Of a DNA stretch of 64,000 nucleotides, positions 9,632-21,710 are shown one piece after another (within the stretch, counting starts at the first letter, position 1; every line of letters begins with the position of its first letter). Both the position numbers and the translations under genes were made by a program. Below the pieces are notes generated by a model that made no database searches, was not told the DNA's origin, and saw only the letters and a program-made list of their open reading frames with translations. Location: the NCBI GenBank assembly GCA_036365515.1, contig CM070877.1:72228022-72292021 (forward strand), written 5' to 3'. This stretch comes from Torymus aiolomorphi. Taxonomy: Eukaryota > Arthropoda > Insecta > Hymenoptera > Torymidae.

Positions 9632-11508
9632 TGTGACGTGGTGCCTCCTCGTCACCGAAAAGTCGCGCGATAGTCGCACACGCGTGCGTCCGCCGCGCTC
9701 CAGACAGTTATTCCCCTCCGGAGCCCCTACCGAGCAGTTCAGGTGCGGCCAGCGGCAGTCGTCGCGCGGACTCTTCCTCGCACCGAGCACAGCCGACGCC
9801 GCCCGTGTTGCCACCGCCGCTACAGATGAGCTTGAACAAGGTTGTCAACGTCGCTTCCAGAGAGGAGCCGTCGCACAGTGATGCCTATCTACTCAAAAGT
9901 GATGAAAATTCGTGCTTTAGCACAATAAGGCTCAAAAAATTTTTATAAAATACGTTTGGGACTCCTGAAGTAATTTCCTACGATAAATCGTTTCCCTCAT
10001 GGCTGTAGCATTGCTCATTTTTTTAGTAATGAATACGTTAAATGCCGTTTTTTGGAGTTTATTTTTTTTCTTTTTGTTTTTAAGTAGGATTAATTTTTTT
10101 TTTGTTTTATAATAAGCGCCCATTTTTTATAAATATAATTTTTTTCGAAATTCTAGGACTTATGCAGTTATTTGAAAAAAATTTTATTTATAAAAAATGG
10201 GCGCTTATTATAAAACAAAAAAAAATTAATTCTACTTAAAAACAAAAAAAAATAAATAAACTCCAAAAAAATAGCATTTAACGTATTCCTTACTAAAAAA
10301 AGAGCAATGCTACAGCCATGAGGGAAACGATTTATCGTAGGAAATTACTTCACGAATCCAAAACGTATTTTATAAAAATTTTTTGAGCCTTATTGTACTA
10401 AAGCACGAATTTTCATCACTTTTGCATCGATCGGCACCACTGTGCGTCGAGCCACGATCGCTGGTATCGGCAGCAGACGAGAGGACGAGAGACGGGCGCA
10501 CCTGAGTGCCTAAGGACTGGCTCGAGGAAGCAGCGCGCTTACCAGTCAGCTACTGGCCCGGTACTTGCCTTGCCCCATGCGCTCGAGTAGCATAGCTTCC
10601 GCGTGTTCGAGTGTGCCGAAAGTGCCTTTTGCCATGCATGCGTGATCCCCAGCCATGTTCCTGCCTCCAACCTGCCGACTCCTTGCCGTCATTGTTACCT
10701 CCCAAAGTCAGCGCCGTCGCTGAATAGCGAGAGGACGATCGAGCTGACGGAGAGAGAGAACGAGAGAGAACGCCGTGTCGACAACTCTTCTGGCCGCAGC
10801 AATAGTAAGTTCCCTTCCTTCCGTCGAGTTACCCGTGTGTGTGTGTGCGTTCGCGCCGCGAAAACGTATTCGAATTCCCCGTTCATTACGTGTAGCTGAA
10901 GCTACAATAGTGTATCCATTTAGGAGTCCTTCACGTATTGCCTCTGTAGCAGAGTACCGGTCTGCGGCTGTAGCTGCACGAATAGTGATGGGATAGATTA
11001 CTGCGGAGTCAAACTGGATCGAGTGATAGCGCTGGCTGGAGAAAAGTATTATCGTGTAATTCGGTACGAGTAGCGCGTGTACCTGGCGCTCTAAAACTGT
11101 GCATCTTTGCTTAGAATGAGATTAGTAGTCTTTTCTTTAATAAAGAGCATTGTTTAATTATCTTGGATATTCGTGGGTTTTTATTTCGTGTGCGAGTATC
11201 TGAATGATTTACATATATATATTGTAATTATCGCTTGGAGGAAAACTACTGCCTAGAAGAGTTTTCCCACCTGCGGTTGCCCTGATTCCTAGCAATCGGG
11301 ATAATCGTTATTTTCGATTTAATTTTCTGATCCGTTTTTTGTGAGTTTCTAGTTACTATATTGAGATTATGGCTTAGTTTGTGAACTGGTTTTAGTTTAA
11401 TCTTGCTATTATTTATAAATAACCCTCGCGCTCAGCCTTAATTTTTGTTCGGTAAGAATTTTTATTCCTAAAATTCCGTCGTAGAGTAGACAAAAATTTT
11501 CTGGTGCG
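9632..11508 (+). repeat. Probable 3' LTR region of gypsy element Q, with insertion
   Basis: It starts TGTGACGTGG after a polypurine tract, contains a GC-rich middle with a short GT run, and has an AATAAA-type signal at about 11140. A Transib-like MITE (9874-10444) interrupts it. The 3' edge is uncertain: the sequence is cut or bounded by the tail of LINE B at about 11509. No second LTR copy was found for comparison. Confidence 0.4.
9874..10444. mobile_element. Transib-like non-autonomous element (MITE), RSS-like ends
   Basis: The 571-bp sequence folds back on itself almost end to end (arms about 270 bp, short spacer near 10140-10165). It begins CACAGTG and ends CACTGTG, its reverse complement. 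The flanking CGTCG at 9869-9873 is repeated at 10445-10449. Transib transposons have CACWRTG-type termini, 5-bp target duplications and preference for CGNCG-like sites; all three fit. At each end the heptamer is followed by 13 bases and then CAAAAGTGA, echoing heptamer-spacer-nonamer recombination signals. No transposase is encoded, so it would need one in trans. Confidence 0.8.
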
Positions 11509-12940
11509 ACGTTTTTTTTTTTTATTTTTATTTTTATTTCAGCAAAATTAAATTTGCATAGGTAAATCCTATAGAAGTATACGAGATACTTGTACATAGG
11601 TTGGCACAATACTTACAAATCTAAATACTTAAAACTAAAAAATAAATATAATAATCTTTAATTTCGCAGTAACAAAACAAAATTCGTATAAAATGTGTAC
11701 TCGCACATAACAAATTGATAAACATTTTAATAATTTGTAACATCGTAATTAGATCTCATGAATTTTTTTAATTTAATTTTAATACTATTCGTATTACTAG
11801 ATAGAGTTTTATACTCATTTGGAAGATCATTGAAAACGTGTATGGCTGCCACATAACTTCTCTTATCGCTGACAGCTTTGTTCATTGTCGGTAATTGAAT
11901 TGTTTTGTACCTAGTGTTTCTCGCTGTTTTTATAAATATTTCCTTCAGAGTTTCGTAATGATATAATAAACATATTTATAAACTTGATTAATACTTAAAG
12001 GATTGTTATCGCCTAGAAAATTTCTATTTATTAATTTAATAATTCTATCCTGTATTCTTTGTACTAGGCGTACAAGGGTTTTATCTGCTGCATCCCAAGC
12101 AATTATCCCATAGTTTATGAGATTATGATAGAAAGCATAGTAAACCATGAGAAGGGTTTTGGTATTCATTTTATTTCTAATTTTAGCAAAAATGAATATG
12201 AGATATTTGGTTTTTTTTATAATATGTTGAACATGTATATTTCATATTATAATCATAATGTATACGTAAATATTTAACGCACTCGACTCGTTTAATTGGT
12301 TGATTTTTAGTCTTAATAGATAGATCTTTGGGCATACTGTTACAGTAGAGACTAAAAGTCATATATACAGTTTTATTTACATTCAGTGATAATTTATTAC
12401 AAGCGAGCCAATCAGCAACATATTCATGATATTTGTTCATTTTGTCTTGAGCTGACGTCCACGTGTTGTCACTTTATATGACAACAGTGTCATCAGCATA
12501 TGACATTATGGTCTCTTTTGGCATATCTTCCAGTAGATCATTTACATATAGTATAAATAGTAAAGGGCATAAGATAGTTCCTTGTGGAATACCAGTTGTA
12601 ATTAATTTATAAGGGTATATATATAATTTATATATACATAAATATAATTTATGTATTCATTAATTTTAACATTTTGCAATCTATCTGAAAGATAGCTAGT
12701 TAATAGCTTTAGAGCGTTACCTCTTATTCCATATCTATCAAGTTTCTCTAATAAGATTTTATGATTCTTCGTATCGAAAGCCTTTGCCAAATCCAAAAAG
12801 GCCGCGATTATTGGTATGCTCTTGTCTAGATTAGAATAGATTATGTTTGTGAGATAGCTTAAAGCGTCAGTAGTTCCTCTGTTTTTAACTAAACCATATT
12901 GTTTATCCGAGATTATGTTACATGCACTTAAGAAGGCATA
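11509..12940 (-). mobile_element. LINE B, 3' part (Jockey-like), split by LINE A
   Basis: Minus-strand fragments run in order: AKAFDTKNHKILLEKLDRYG (12796-12602), then the thumb region with WLACNKLSLNVNKTVYMTF (12440-12183), then the C-terminus (12169-11945). The 3' end is an A-rich tail, read on plus as a T-rich run at 11511-11540. Stops and frameshifts are frequent. The rest of this element resumes at 17531, beyond the inserted LINE A. Confidence 0.75.
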
Positions 12941-13305
12941 TAATTTATTTATTTATTTATTCAAAACCAGAAAGAATCAGACATTTGTGAAACCCTGCAG
13001 AGGTAAACATAGTTACCTATACGCAGGTCCGGTATACATAATACAAAAATAAAAAATATATATGTATATACTTAAAACTAATTTAAAGCTACGCACCTAA
13101 ACTTTAAAGTTATAACAATAAGTAAATAAAAAAACAAAAATGTCGATTATGTACAATAACAGTAGTATATATCATAGCGGTAAGATAGATCAATTTTAAA
13201 TTCTTAATTATCTATAATCCATTTTTTTAACAATTTTATATGCTTAATTTTGTCTATATTTAGAGTCTTAAACTCATTTGGTAAATTGTTAGAAGTTACA
13301 ATTGC

Positions 13306-15988
13306 TTATTTATAACTATGTTTGTCGCTAATTCTTTTTTTATTTTTAGGTATAATTAAATTTTTCTTCCTAGTTATACTAGATGAAATGAGATATCGGT
13401 TTCTTAGATCTGTGTAATGATACTTTAATGCCTCAAAAGCAAATTTTTTTCTGTAGGTTTTCCAATAAACCTCTATTATTCCTATAAGCTCCATCCCAAA
13501 CTAATATTCCATAACTTATTAAACTATGAAAAAATGCATAGTATATCATTCTTAATGTTTCTGTTGGCATTGATTTTGCTATTTTATAAAAAATATAGAG
13601 TAGATATTTCGTTTTTTGTATTATGTATTGGACATGTTTATCCCACTTTAGATTGAAGTCAAATACTATTCTCAAATATTTACAGTTTTCTACTCTAGCT
13701 ACATTTTTATCCTTAATTTTTATATTTATTTTGGGTGGGACACTATCTCTATAGTTTCCATAAGTCATAAAGACAGTCTTGTTAACATTTAGAGATAACT
13801 TATTTACTGCTAACCACTTACGAGTATCAATTATTATTAAATACTTATTCATAGTTTCTTGGGCTTCGCTCCAAGTATCACCAGTTGCTATTATTGCAGT
13901 GTCATCTGCATATGACAGTATTGCATCTAGGGGAATTTCTTTCAAGATATCATTAATATTTAGTATAAAAAATAGAGGTCCTAATATTGTACCTTGTGGA
14001 ACACCCATATTTACTAACATGTTATCACTTTTGTTATCATTTATTTTATATACTTGATATTTATTATTAAGATAGCTTGAAATGAGATCCAACGCCTTTC
14101 CTCTTATTCCAAAACAATAAAGCTTATCTATCAATATTTTGTGGTCTACTGTGTCAAAAGCTATCGCTAAATTTAAAAAAGTTATAAGTGTCGGTTTACT
14201 TTGATCTAAGTTATTGTATAGTATGTTTGTTATATAATTTAGAGCATTCTTTGTACCTACTTTTTTCATGAAACCAAAATGATGTTCAGGTATTATATTG
14301 CTCTTTTCAATAAAACCAAAAATTCTGTTATATATAATTCTTTCAAAAATTTTAGCTACATTCGATATTAATGAAATTGGTCTATAATTTGATACATTAT
14401 TATTCTTCTCTCCAGACTTATATATGGGAACCACTTCCGCCTTTTTTAATGCATCAGGCCAGACAGCTTTTTCTATACAAGAATTAAAAATATGCGCTAA
14501 AGGTTCAGCAATGTTGTTGCAAATTACTTTTAGAGTTCTGGCATTTATTTTGTCAATTCCTCCATTTTTTAATTTCAAAGTATTAATAATATTTGTTACC
14601 TCATGTTCATTATTTGGTTTTAAAAAGATGGAATTTCTGTTCATATCTGGTAGTTTTAAATTAGCATTTGCATATTTATCAATTTTCATTCTTAATTTTT
14701 TACCTATTTCATAAAAATACTTGTTCATATTATTAGCTATTAAGGCTTTATCTCTAATTTTCTCATTATCAACTTTAATGTAACGAATGGTATCATTAGA
14801 TTTCATTCTTTTCCCTATTTTGGTATTTATAATTTCCCAGAGTTTTTTGGGATTATTTGCATTATTTTGGATCAGGCTTCTATCGTATTTAACTTTGGCA
14901 TCTATAATTACCTTCCCTAATATTTTGGCATATCTTTGATACTGGATTTTGAGTTGATCATTTTGCCGGTCCATTTGCCATACATTATACAGAAATTCTT
15001 TGGTTTTACACGATTTTATTATGGCTTCAGTAATCCAGTTTTTCGTTCGTTTCTTAGTGTCTTTTCCCTTTTTTATTTTTGCCAATTCAACGCATTGCTT
15101 GATTTCTCTTAATAGTTTTTCTGTGGCTATGTTAGGATCATGTATTGATATAGTCTCATTCCAGTCTATTGTCTTAGCTATTTTCCTTAATTTTCTATAA
15201 TCTAATATAATAGTGGGTTCATTACTTTCTGTTTTCAATTTATTTATAGCAATAAAAATAGGATAAGGGTCTGTTAATGAATGCTTTAATTTATATGTTG
15301 CTGTATTAAGTCTACTAGCTTTAATGAAAATATTATCAATACATAATCCTTTACAGTTTCCCATTGGTGGCCTTGTAATGCCCACGAAACCAGGATAATA
15401 ACCTTTGTCAAGGAAGTTGCAGAGAAATTCTTGACTAATATTATCAATCTGTAATAAATCAATATTAAAATCTCCTATAACTTAGTGATTTTTAATATTT
15501 CTCTTTTTATTCAAGAATTTGTTTAAATCTAGTATGAACTCAGTCTTAGGTATGTCATGAGATCTGTACACAGCAGAAAATTCCATACTAGTATTGTCAT
15601 TTAATCTAATACATGTATTTATTATTTTAATCTTTCCATATTTAATAATTTTAGTTTCATGTACAATATTCTTATGTACGAAAACAATGACACCATCATT
15701 CTGATTTAATTTACTTCCATTATAATAACTATTATATTCCTCTAAATCATGTATTTTATAATTTACCTGTACAAAAGTTTCAGTGCATATGACAATGGCT
15801 GGTTTCCTAGTTAAACTATTTAATAGAATTTTTAATTTGTCAAAATTAGCAGACATACTTCTTATATTTATATGCATAATAAGGTCGTTTTTATTGTTAA
15901 TAGATTTGTTCAGATTGTTTATATTACCACAAGTTTTTTCTTCTCGAACAGTGTCTTTTTGTATGTTTTCAAGAAATTCGAAATCCAT
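13306..15988 (-). pseudogene. ORF2 of LINE A: endonuclease and reverse transcriptase, nearly intact
   Basis: The frame opens with an apurinic-type endonuclease (HINIRSMSANFDKLK early; VICTETF; VIGDFNIDLL; later GITRP). An in-frame TAA at 15482-15484 sits just before the GDFN motif, and translation continues in the same frame to 13433. RT motifs follow: NYRPISLISNVAKIFERII, a LNLAIAFDTVDHK block (first Asp), MGVPQGTILGPL, and catalytic SYADDTAI. Near 13442-13448 a run of seven T causes a frameshift, and the C-terminal 62 residues continue in another frame (13494-13306). Only these two lesions were seen. Confidence 0.85.
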
Positions 15989-16009
15989 GTTTAAATTATT
16001 GAACTTTAT

Positions 16010-17388
16010 TTAATCTTTTATGATCAATTCTTGTTTGTTGTTGTTTTCGTTGTTGCTGTTGTGGTTGTTGTGGTTGTTGTGATTGTTCTGGTTGTTGTTG
16101 CTGTTATTGCTGTTGTTGCTGCCGCTGGTTTTCTTTTTCGTTTGGTGTAATTTTAATTCTCCTTTGCATATGCGTTGTATCCCACGATGGTAAAACACGT
16201 TTAATTGGATAATCAACAGAGTCAATATACCTTTTTATTTTATTTTTGAGAATCTTGCAAGATGTCGTATCCGATGCCATGTGATTACAGTCATAATTTG
16301 TTCTGTATTTTGTATTGTAGAAAACACAGTTATTACACTGTAGAATTACACTTATGCACTCGCTACTCTTGTGCTTTCCAGAGCATTTTAGGTAAACAAT
16401 TTCATTTCTACAATTTTTGTTATGACCAAATCTACAGCATGAGTTTCAAGGTCTAACATTTATTAAGTCCTAGACTCTACAGTTTTGATAACCCACAAAA
16501 ATCTTGTTTTTACTTTCCCTGATGTGTTTGTAAAGTTCAGCTGACACTTCCATTAAAACAGTGCTGAGATTATTTGTGTTGTTTTCGTACATATGTAAAA
16601 CTTTACCTTTAGTTGTAAATTTTTCCAAATTCCTAGAATTTATATCACTTTCTATGGTAGCTATATCCATGTTGGTATAATTATCAATACCTACTATTTT
16701 AATTTTTGGATTAATTAACTCCTCTGTTTTTATGTTACAGACTGATTCTAGCTGCTCTTTTAACAAGTTTTCAGTTACTTTGACACTTTCCACATCCATG
16801 CAACTAATAATAATGTCCTTATTTTCTTTCACTTGTATCTGTTTTGCCTGTATTTTTGTTTCATTTGTAATACACTTTGTAATACACTGTTTGATATTTA
16901 CTTCACTGTCTTTATCAATTTTTTTAACAATGATCTTTGGTACACGTTTTGGTTGCTGTTTAATGTTGCTAACTATATTTGAGAAAGACTTTTTAGTAGT
17001 GTTTTCCTTGTTTTTGTTAAGCAACATCGACCTCATTATAAACAATTGTTGAATTAAGCAATTCTTGTGTTTTGTTAGTAACTTCTGCTAATATTTCTTT
17101 CCTGACTTTTTCTGAACTTCTCATCTTTATTTGTGCTATTAATATTTTGACTGGCTCACTTAACTTTCCTTCATCGTTACTTGAGGTTATGTTTTGCTGC
17201 TGTTTATGATCTGGGCAGATTATCAGCCTTTCTCCTGCATACTTAACATTTTTTAATCGGTAAAAACAACTCTGATGATAAGCAGCTTCGCAAATGATAC
17301 AAGTTACTGTTGTACATTTTGCTTTAGTACAACACTTAAAATTTGATTCACTGGGCTTGTCGGGAGGTTCTTTCACCTCGCCCGCCAT
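16010..17388 (-). pseudogene. ORF1 of LINE A, gag-like with zinc fingers and Asn-rich tail
   Basis: The N-terminal frame (17388-17017) begins MAGEVKEPPDK and has a PHD-like Cys/His cluster (KCCTKAKC, CIICEAAYHQSC, ICPDH). A frameshift at about 17030 leads to the 17045-16470 frame, which resembles the pre-C2HC domain of Jockey-type ORF1 proteins. Further shifted sequence at about 16460-16260 holds knuckle-like Cys/His clusters (CCRFGHNKNC and CSGKHKSSEC). The end (16225-16010) is an Asn/His-rich run encoded by a trinucleotide repeat. ORF1p normally coats the element RNA. Confidence 0.7.
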
Positions 17389-17530
17389 CTTGTGTACTAT
17401 AAATATACAATATATATAACATACAATAAAATAATAGAAATAATGAATAAAATAACAACTATGATTAAATAATATAATTAATTAAAAATAGTTAAAACTT
17501 TTTGGTCATCAGTGTTATAAGTCAGATGTA

Positions 17531-17995
17531 AATAATCGATTATATATAATTTTTTCAAAGATCTTGGCAATGTTAGAAATAAGCGAAATAGGTCTGTAGT
17601 TGGAGGCACATGACCTGTCTCCAGCTTTAAATATACCACTTCTGCAGTTTTTAATACCCGAGGCCATTTGGAATTAACAATGCATAAGTTGAAAATATAT
17701 TTTAAAGGTAGCGATATATATATATGTGGAGATCGTTTTTAAGGTCTTACTATTAATGCCATCTGCCCCTCCTGTTTTGTCTTTCATTTCACTGATTATT
17801 TTATAAACTTCGAGCTGATTTCTATGATTGATAAAGATTGTTTTTCGATTAGTTCGAGGTAATTTTATATTTGCATTAGTCGGACGTTTAACTTTGTTAC
17901 TTAAATTTAAACCTACATCACAGAAATATATGTTCATGTAATTAGCTATATCACATTTGTTATCTAATTTTTCATTATTTACTGTGAGGCTATTG
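17531..17995 (-). mobile_element. LINE B, 5' part, truncated
   Basis: The frame 17937-17674 aligns by eye with the pre-RT region of LINE A ORF2 (shared N-KLPRTNRKTIF-like and GG-D-INSKTLK-like blocks). The next motif, SDISNFRPISLIS-like, lies near 17600. It is the upstream continuation of 11509-12940. The sequence ends abruptly near 17995 beside another retroelement remnant, so B is 5' truncated. Confidence 0.65.
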
Positions 17996-18890
17996 AAATG
18001 AAATTCAATATTTAATTAGTTTATATTTATTTTTATTACTCCTAATGTCTCAATTGTTCTATCCGTGATACCTGATAAATAAATTTTCTTATTTTCTAAA
18101 ATTATATTAAAAGGTATCTGATTTCTTTTGATAATATTTAAATGAGCTCCACAGTCTACCAATAAATTACACACCTTGTATATGGATTCTGTATTTCGAT
18201 ATACTGTAGTGAGTTTTCCAATTTTAGAAAATAGATTGCAATCTTTGTCGCAGTTATTTTTTCTTGCAATTTTTTTCGTTCATCATTATTTATTTTAGGT
18301 TCGTTAAAATCAGTTAAGTTTATTTCATCGACATTTTTATCTTCAGATTTATTGGCTGTCTGATTTTTCCTAATGTTTTCATTAATATCACTCAAATTCT
18401 TTGAAATTAATAAATCTATATCCATGCAATTCATGTTCGCCATATTATTATCATGAAATGTACTTATTTTAATAATTGTATTGTTTTTGAGTGTTTTTTT
18501 TATTAATTCTTCTAGTTCACTTATTTCCAGAAGAATTGGTTAGTGTCCCAAATTTTTTTGATTGAATACTTGTCGTGTAGCGCATTCTTCGGTTGTGTAG
18601 TTAGTATTCTTGTATAAATTACAAAATTTATTTAATTTATTTTCAAGCAATTTAATTTCATGGTAATTGTCGATTTGATGTCCGTTTTTCTTGCAGTACG
18701 AGCATTTAATTTTAGCTGTCAAATTTTTTAATTTTCTACAATCTTCCAACTTATGTCCAATGAATTGGCAATGGTCGCATTTTATAATCTGCTTATTACA
18801 ATTCCCTCGATGGTTACCATTTTAATTATTTCAGAAAGGATGACCGTTGTGACGATTTCTTCGTTTAAACCGTTCGTATAAATCTTTCAT
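17996..18890 (-). pseudogene. Gag zinc-knuckle and protease remnant of an LTR element related to E
   Basis: Minus strand: two CCHC knuckles at about 18800-18660 (CDHCQFIGHKLEDC and CSYCKKNGHQIDNY, the second ending Tyr), an acidic linker containing DEINLTDFNEPKIN (18443-18156), then LLVDCGAHLNIIK near 18150, a retropepsin-like active site with Cys in the middle (DCGA). The acidic linker echoes motifs of element E (31606-33266). Broken frames indicate a dead copy. Its right end meets the truncated 5' LTR of gypsy C. Confidence 0.6.
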
Positions 18891-19040
18891 TATTACTTAT
18901 TTCGCTTTGTTAATTTATTATAATCGTTCTTCCCTTTCGAATCCTGTCCGATTAGCTATCCTGCAGAGAGAGAGAGGGAGAGAGACAGAGAGTGAGAGAG
19001 ACAGAGAGAGCAAGTCTTTCGCATGAATCTTACCGTTTCA
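18890..19040 (+). repeat. Truncated 5' LTR of gypsy element C (3' 150 bp only)
   Basis: This segment matches 28180-28338, the end of the 3' LTR: TTAATTTATTATAATCG, CCTGTCCGATTAGCTATCCT, a GA-rich run, then TCTTTCGCATGAATC and final CCGTTTCA. The promoter half is missing, so this copy could not drive transcription from its own 5' LTR. Confidence 0.75.
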
Positions 19041-19058
19041 TGGCGCCCGAACAAGGAC
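19041..19058 (+). other. Primer-binding site of gypsy element C
   Basis: TGGCGCCCGAACAAGGAC directly follows the LTR terminal CA and resembles a lysine-tRNA 3' end complement, a common primer choice of retroelements. It fixes the LTR boundary at 19040. Confidence 0.8.
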
Positions 19059-19364
19059 TAATTTTTCACTTCACGCCAAAATAAGAACATTTTTTCTCGA
19101 TAAGACAGACCGTTTAATAACCAACATTGGAAAAGCTGGATGGATTTTTGTAGCAATAGCAAAAATAAGTCCGGTACATTTTAAAAATCAACCGGAAGAT
19201 GCGGAAGAGATAGATAGAACTCGAGATTTAAAAGAGTACACAGCTAACGAATCGACACCTCAGAGCACGGAAACGCAATTTGTATTACCGAATACGAACA
19301 CGGGCCTATCCCAGAATAACTATGTAACAGTAGAAAATTCGACTGCGAAAACGCTCGATCAAAT

Positions 19365-19925
19365 GCAAAAATGGAACTGCACTTTGAGGGTCGCAACGTT
19401 TGCTGGTTTCTAGAAAGTGTTGAAGTACTACGGAAAGCATACGGCCTCACTGATGCAAATCTACTCATTGGGTTCCCAAAATTATTACGAGGGAAAGCCC
19501 AACTCTGGTACCGAAATCTAGAGAACATAAATAGTTACGACGAACTTGAGGAATCGTTGCGCAGCTTCTATCTGCAACCGCAAAAGCCGCGGAATCTTGA
19601 TCGATAAATAGGCGAACGCAGGAAAAATCTCAGGGAAGTCTTGAGAAGCTACGCAACTTCATTAAGCACTCTAATGCGCCGTCTGGGAGGCACAAACCGG
19701 GAGACACAACTCAACAACGTATATTATAACATGCGCCCCGAATTGCGATCGCACATTAGACGGTCAAAATTCAACGTCTACTAACTCATCCAAAACGCTA
19801 AAGAATAAAGAATAGACAGACCGAGAAACTGCGCCGGGAATATTATGTAAATAACGACCACGTACGACTGGAATACGTGCTGCTGGAAATGTAAATAAAG
19901 CGGACATATTAGTATGAACTGCCGG
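19365..19925 (+). pseudogene. gag remnant of gypsy C, with zinc knuckle
   Basis: The best frame (19371-19607) contains FEGRNVCWFLESVEVLRKAY, LLRGKAQLWYRN and SYDELEESLRSFY, a typical capsid core of metazoan gypsy Gag. Stops follow. At about 19888-19929 a CWKC-x4-H-x4-C knuckle is still visible but has an in-frame TAA inside it. Confidence 0.75.
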
Positions 19926-19999
19926 AATACTCGGGGCAGAACCGATCCCCGCAAAGAAGACCTCCGATTTCGACAGCCGTTATTTCGTCTGAATTAACG

Positions 20000-20463
20000 C
20001 CGGTCGACAAAAATTTCGTGGCCTAATCCCGGATCAATAGCGTCATACGTAAATCCACGCGCAGCGAACATATGCCTCGCGCAAAGGTGAGGTAGACCAG
20101 GCAGAACGAAAGGCAGCGCGGATGGCCGATGGTACTCCTGCCACTCTTGAGAGCAGTATATCTGGACAGTGCAGAGTATAAGGCAAAAAATTACAAGACC
20201 GTTTTCTAGTCTGGGAGGTTTAACGACGGATTTTTTACTCGGAATGGACATACTCGCTAAACTCGGGTTACAACTAACGTTGAACAGGAGAAAAATCTCA
20301 CCAGGAAGCACAGATGGTAATGAAGGGTTACGATCAGTCGGAGAACCAAAAGACCTAGCTCAAGTAATGATATCTGAGGAAGAACAACTCGAGAAGCTCA
20401 TAGAACAGGAAATGACTTCATTCGAAACTAATCCAACATAAAATCCGCGTCGTTGACCAGACA
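20000..20463 (+). pseudogene. Protease and pol start remnant of gypsy C
   Basis: The 90-residue frame at 20169 includes TDFLLGMDILAKLG, the conserved C-terminal part of gypsy proteases. The active-site region upstream is unreadable. The frame breaks just before the insertion of element N; the interrupted reading resumes after 22011. Confidence 0.6.
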
Positions 20464-20730
20464 CACTGAAAAAAAAGTATATGAAATCTGACAATATTTT
20501 TGGTCTGACAGCAATAAAAGTATAGCTGTTAGGCTCATACCGATACCGTATAGTTGTGACAACTAAATTGGTTTTGTTAGTTCGGTTTCGCTTTCAAAAA
20601 ATTTAGTATTGCTGTGACGACAATACTAAGTTGTTTTTGAGCACAATATATATAATCTGAAATTTATATGCGCAAACGTCAAAGACGTAGGTTGTGGGTA
20701 AGAACTATCGATAATTATAAGCATCGAATG

Positions 20731-21372
20731 CACGGTCTAGATCTTTGGGGTCGCCGATGACGATGTCAGGATGGTGCGCGGCGTAGTTTTTTGCCTCTAG
20801 GTGTTGGAACCCATCGAATGCGTAGTCTAGGTCTTTGGAGTGGACAATGATGGAGTCTAGGTGATGTGCTTCGTAGTTTTTTCTGTTAAGATATCAGGGT
20901 GCATTTAATACGCCGTCCTGGTGTTAGAGGTAGCCGATGACGATGTCTAGATGGTGCGCTCCGTAGTTTTTTGCCTCTAGATGTTGGAACGCAACGAATG
21001 AGTGCTCTAGCTCTTCTGGGTGCCTGATGATGGAGTCTAGGTGGTGCGCTCCGTAGTTCTTTGCGTTTAGGTATCTGGGCGCATTTAATGCATGGTCCAG
21101 GTGTTCGGGGTAGGCGATGGCGATGTCTAGGTGGTGCGCTTCATAGTGTTTTGCCTCTAGGTGTTGGAATGCATTGAATGCGCGGTCTAGGTATTTGGGT
21201 GGCCGATGATGGAGTCTAGGTGGTGCGCTCCGTAGTTTTTTGTGTTTAGATATCAGGACGCATCTAATACGTGCTCCAGGTGTTCGGGGTAGCCGATAAC
21301 GATGTCTAGGTAATGCGCTCCGTAGGTTTTTTGCCTGTAGGTGTTGAAACGCATCGAAAACGTAGTGGTCGA
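20731..21372 (-). repeat. About 90-bp minisatellite, open on the minus strand
   Basis: Alternating variants share TCTAGGTGGTGCGCTCCGTA and then a CGCATCGAATGCG-like stretch. On the minus strand most of the array is one 156-residue frame (21394-20924) of repeats such as AFQHLEAKNYGAHHLD. The period of 30 residues follows from a unit divisible by three. Whether it is ever translated is unknown; the opposite block reads a similar peptide on the plus strand. Confidence 0.7.
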
Positions 21373-21710
21373 TGAAAACTACGGAGCGCATCACCTAGAC
21401 ACCGTCATCGACTATTCCGACCACCTAGACAACGCATGGAATGCATTCCGACATCTCGATGCAAAAAAAACTACGGTGAGATCCACCTAGACTCCGTCAT
21501 CAGCCCGAACATCTAGATCACGCATTCGGCGAGTTCCAATACCTAGAGGCATAAACCTACGGCGGGCAAAAACTATAAACTTCGTCATCGGCTATCTTAA
21601 GCACCTAGACTAAGCATTGGATGCGTTCCGACACGTAGAGGTTAAAAGCTACGGAGCGCACCACCTAGACTCCGTCATCGGCCACCCTGAACACCTAGAC
21701 CACTTTTTTT
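21373..21710 (+). repeat. Inverted block of the same minisatellite
   Basis: Beginning with ACTACGGAGCGCATCACCTA, the repeat sequence flips orientation relative to 20731-21372, so the two blocks could form a long hairpin. Copies are more degraded here, and the matching peptide reading is interrupted after about 45 residues. Confidence 0.65.

Larger units (their letters stand above)
12941..17530 (-). mobile_element. LINE A, near full-length Jockey-like element inside LINE B
   Basis: Minus strand: 5' region (about 17530-17389), ORF1 (17388-16010), ORF2 with endonuclease and reverse transcriptase (15988-13306), a 3' region and a short AATA-type tail at 12941-12961. It interrupts LINE B between the segment ending near 12940 and that starting near 17531; aligning B with A itself shows B becomes continuous when A is removed. 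A short ATAAT may be the target duplication. With one stop and one frameshift in ORF2 it is the youngest-looking LINE in the window. Confidence 0.8.

Noticed and set aside
20731..21710. CRISPR-like or regulatory repeat array
   Set aside because: Head-to-tail minisatellite with diverged units and orientation switch inside a DNA transposon; no unique spacers.
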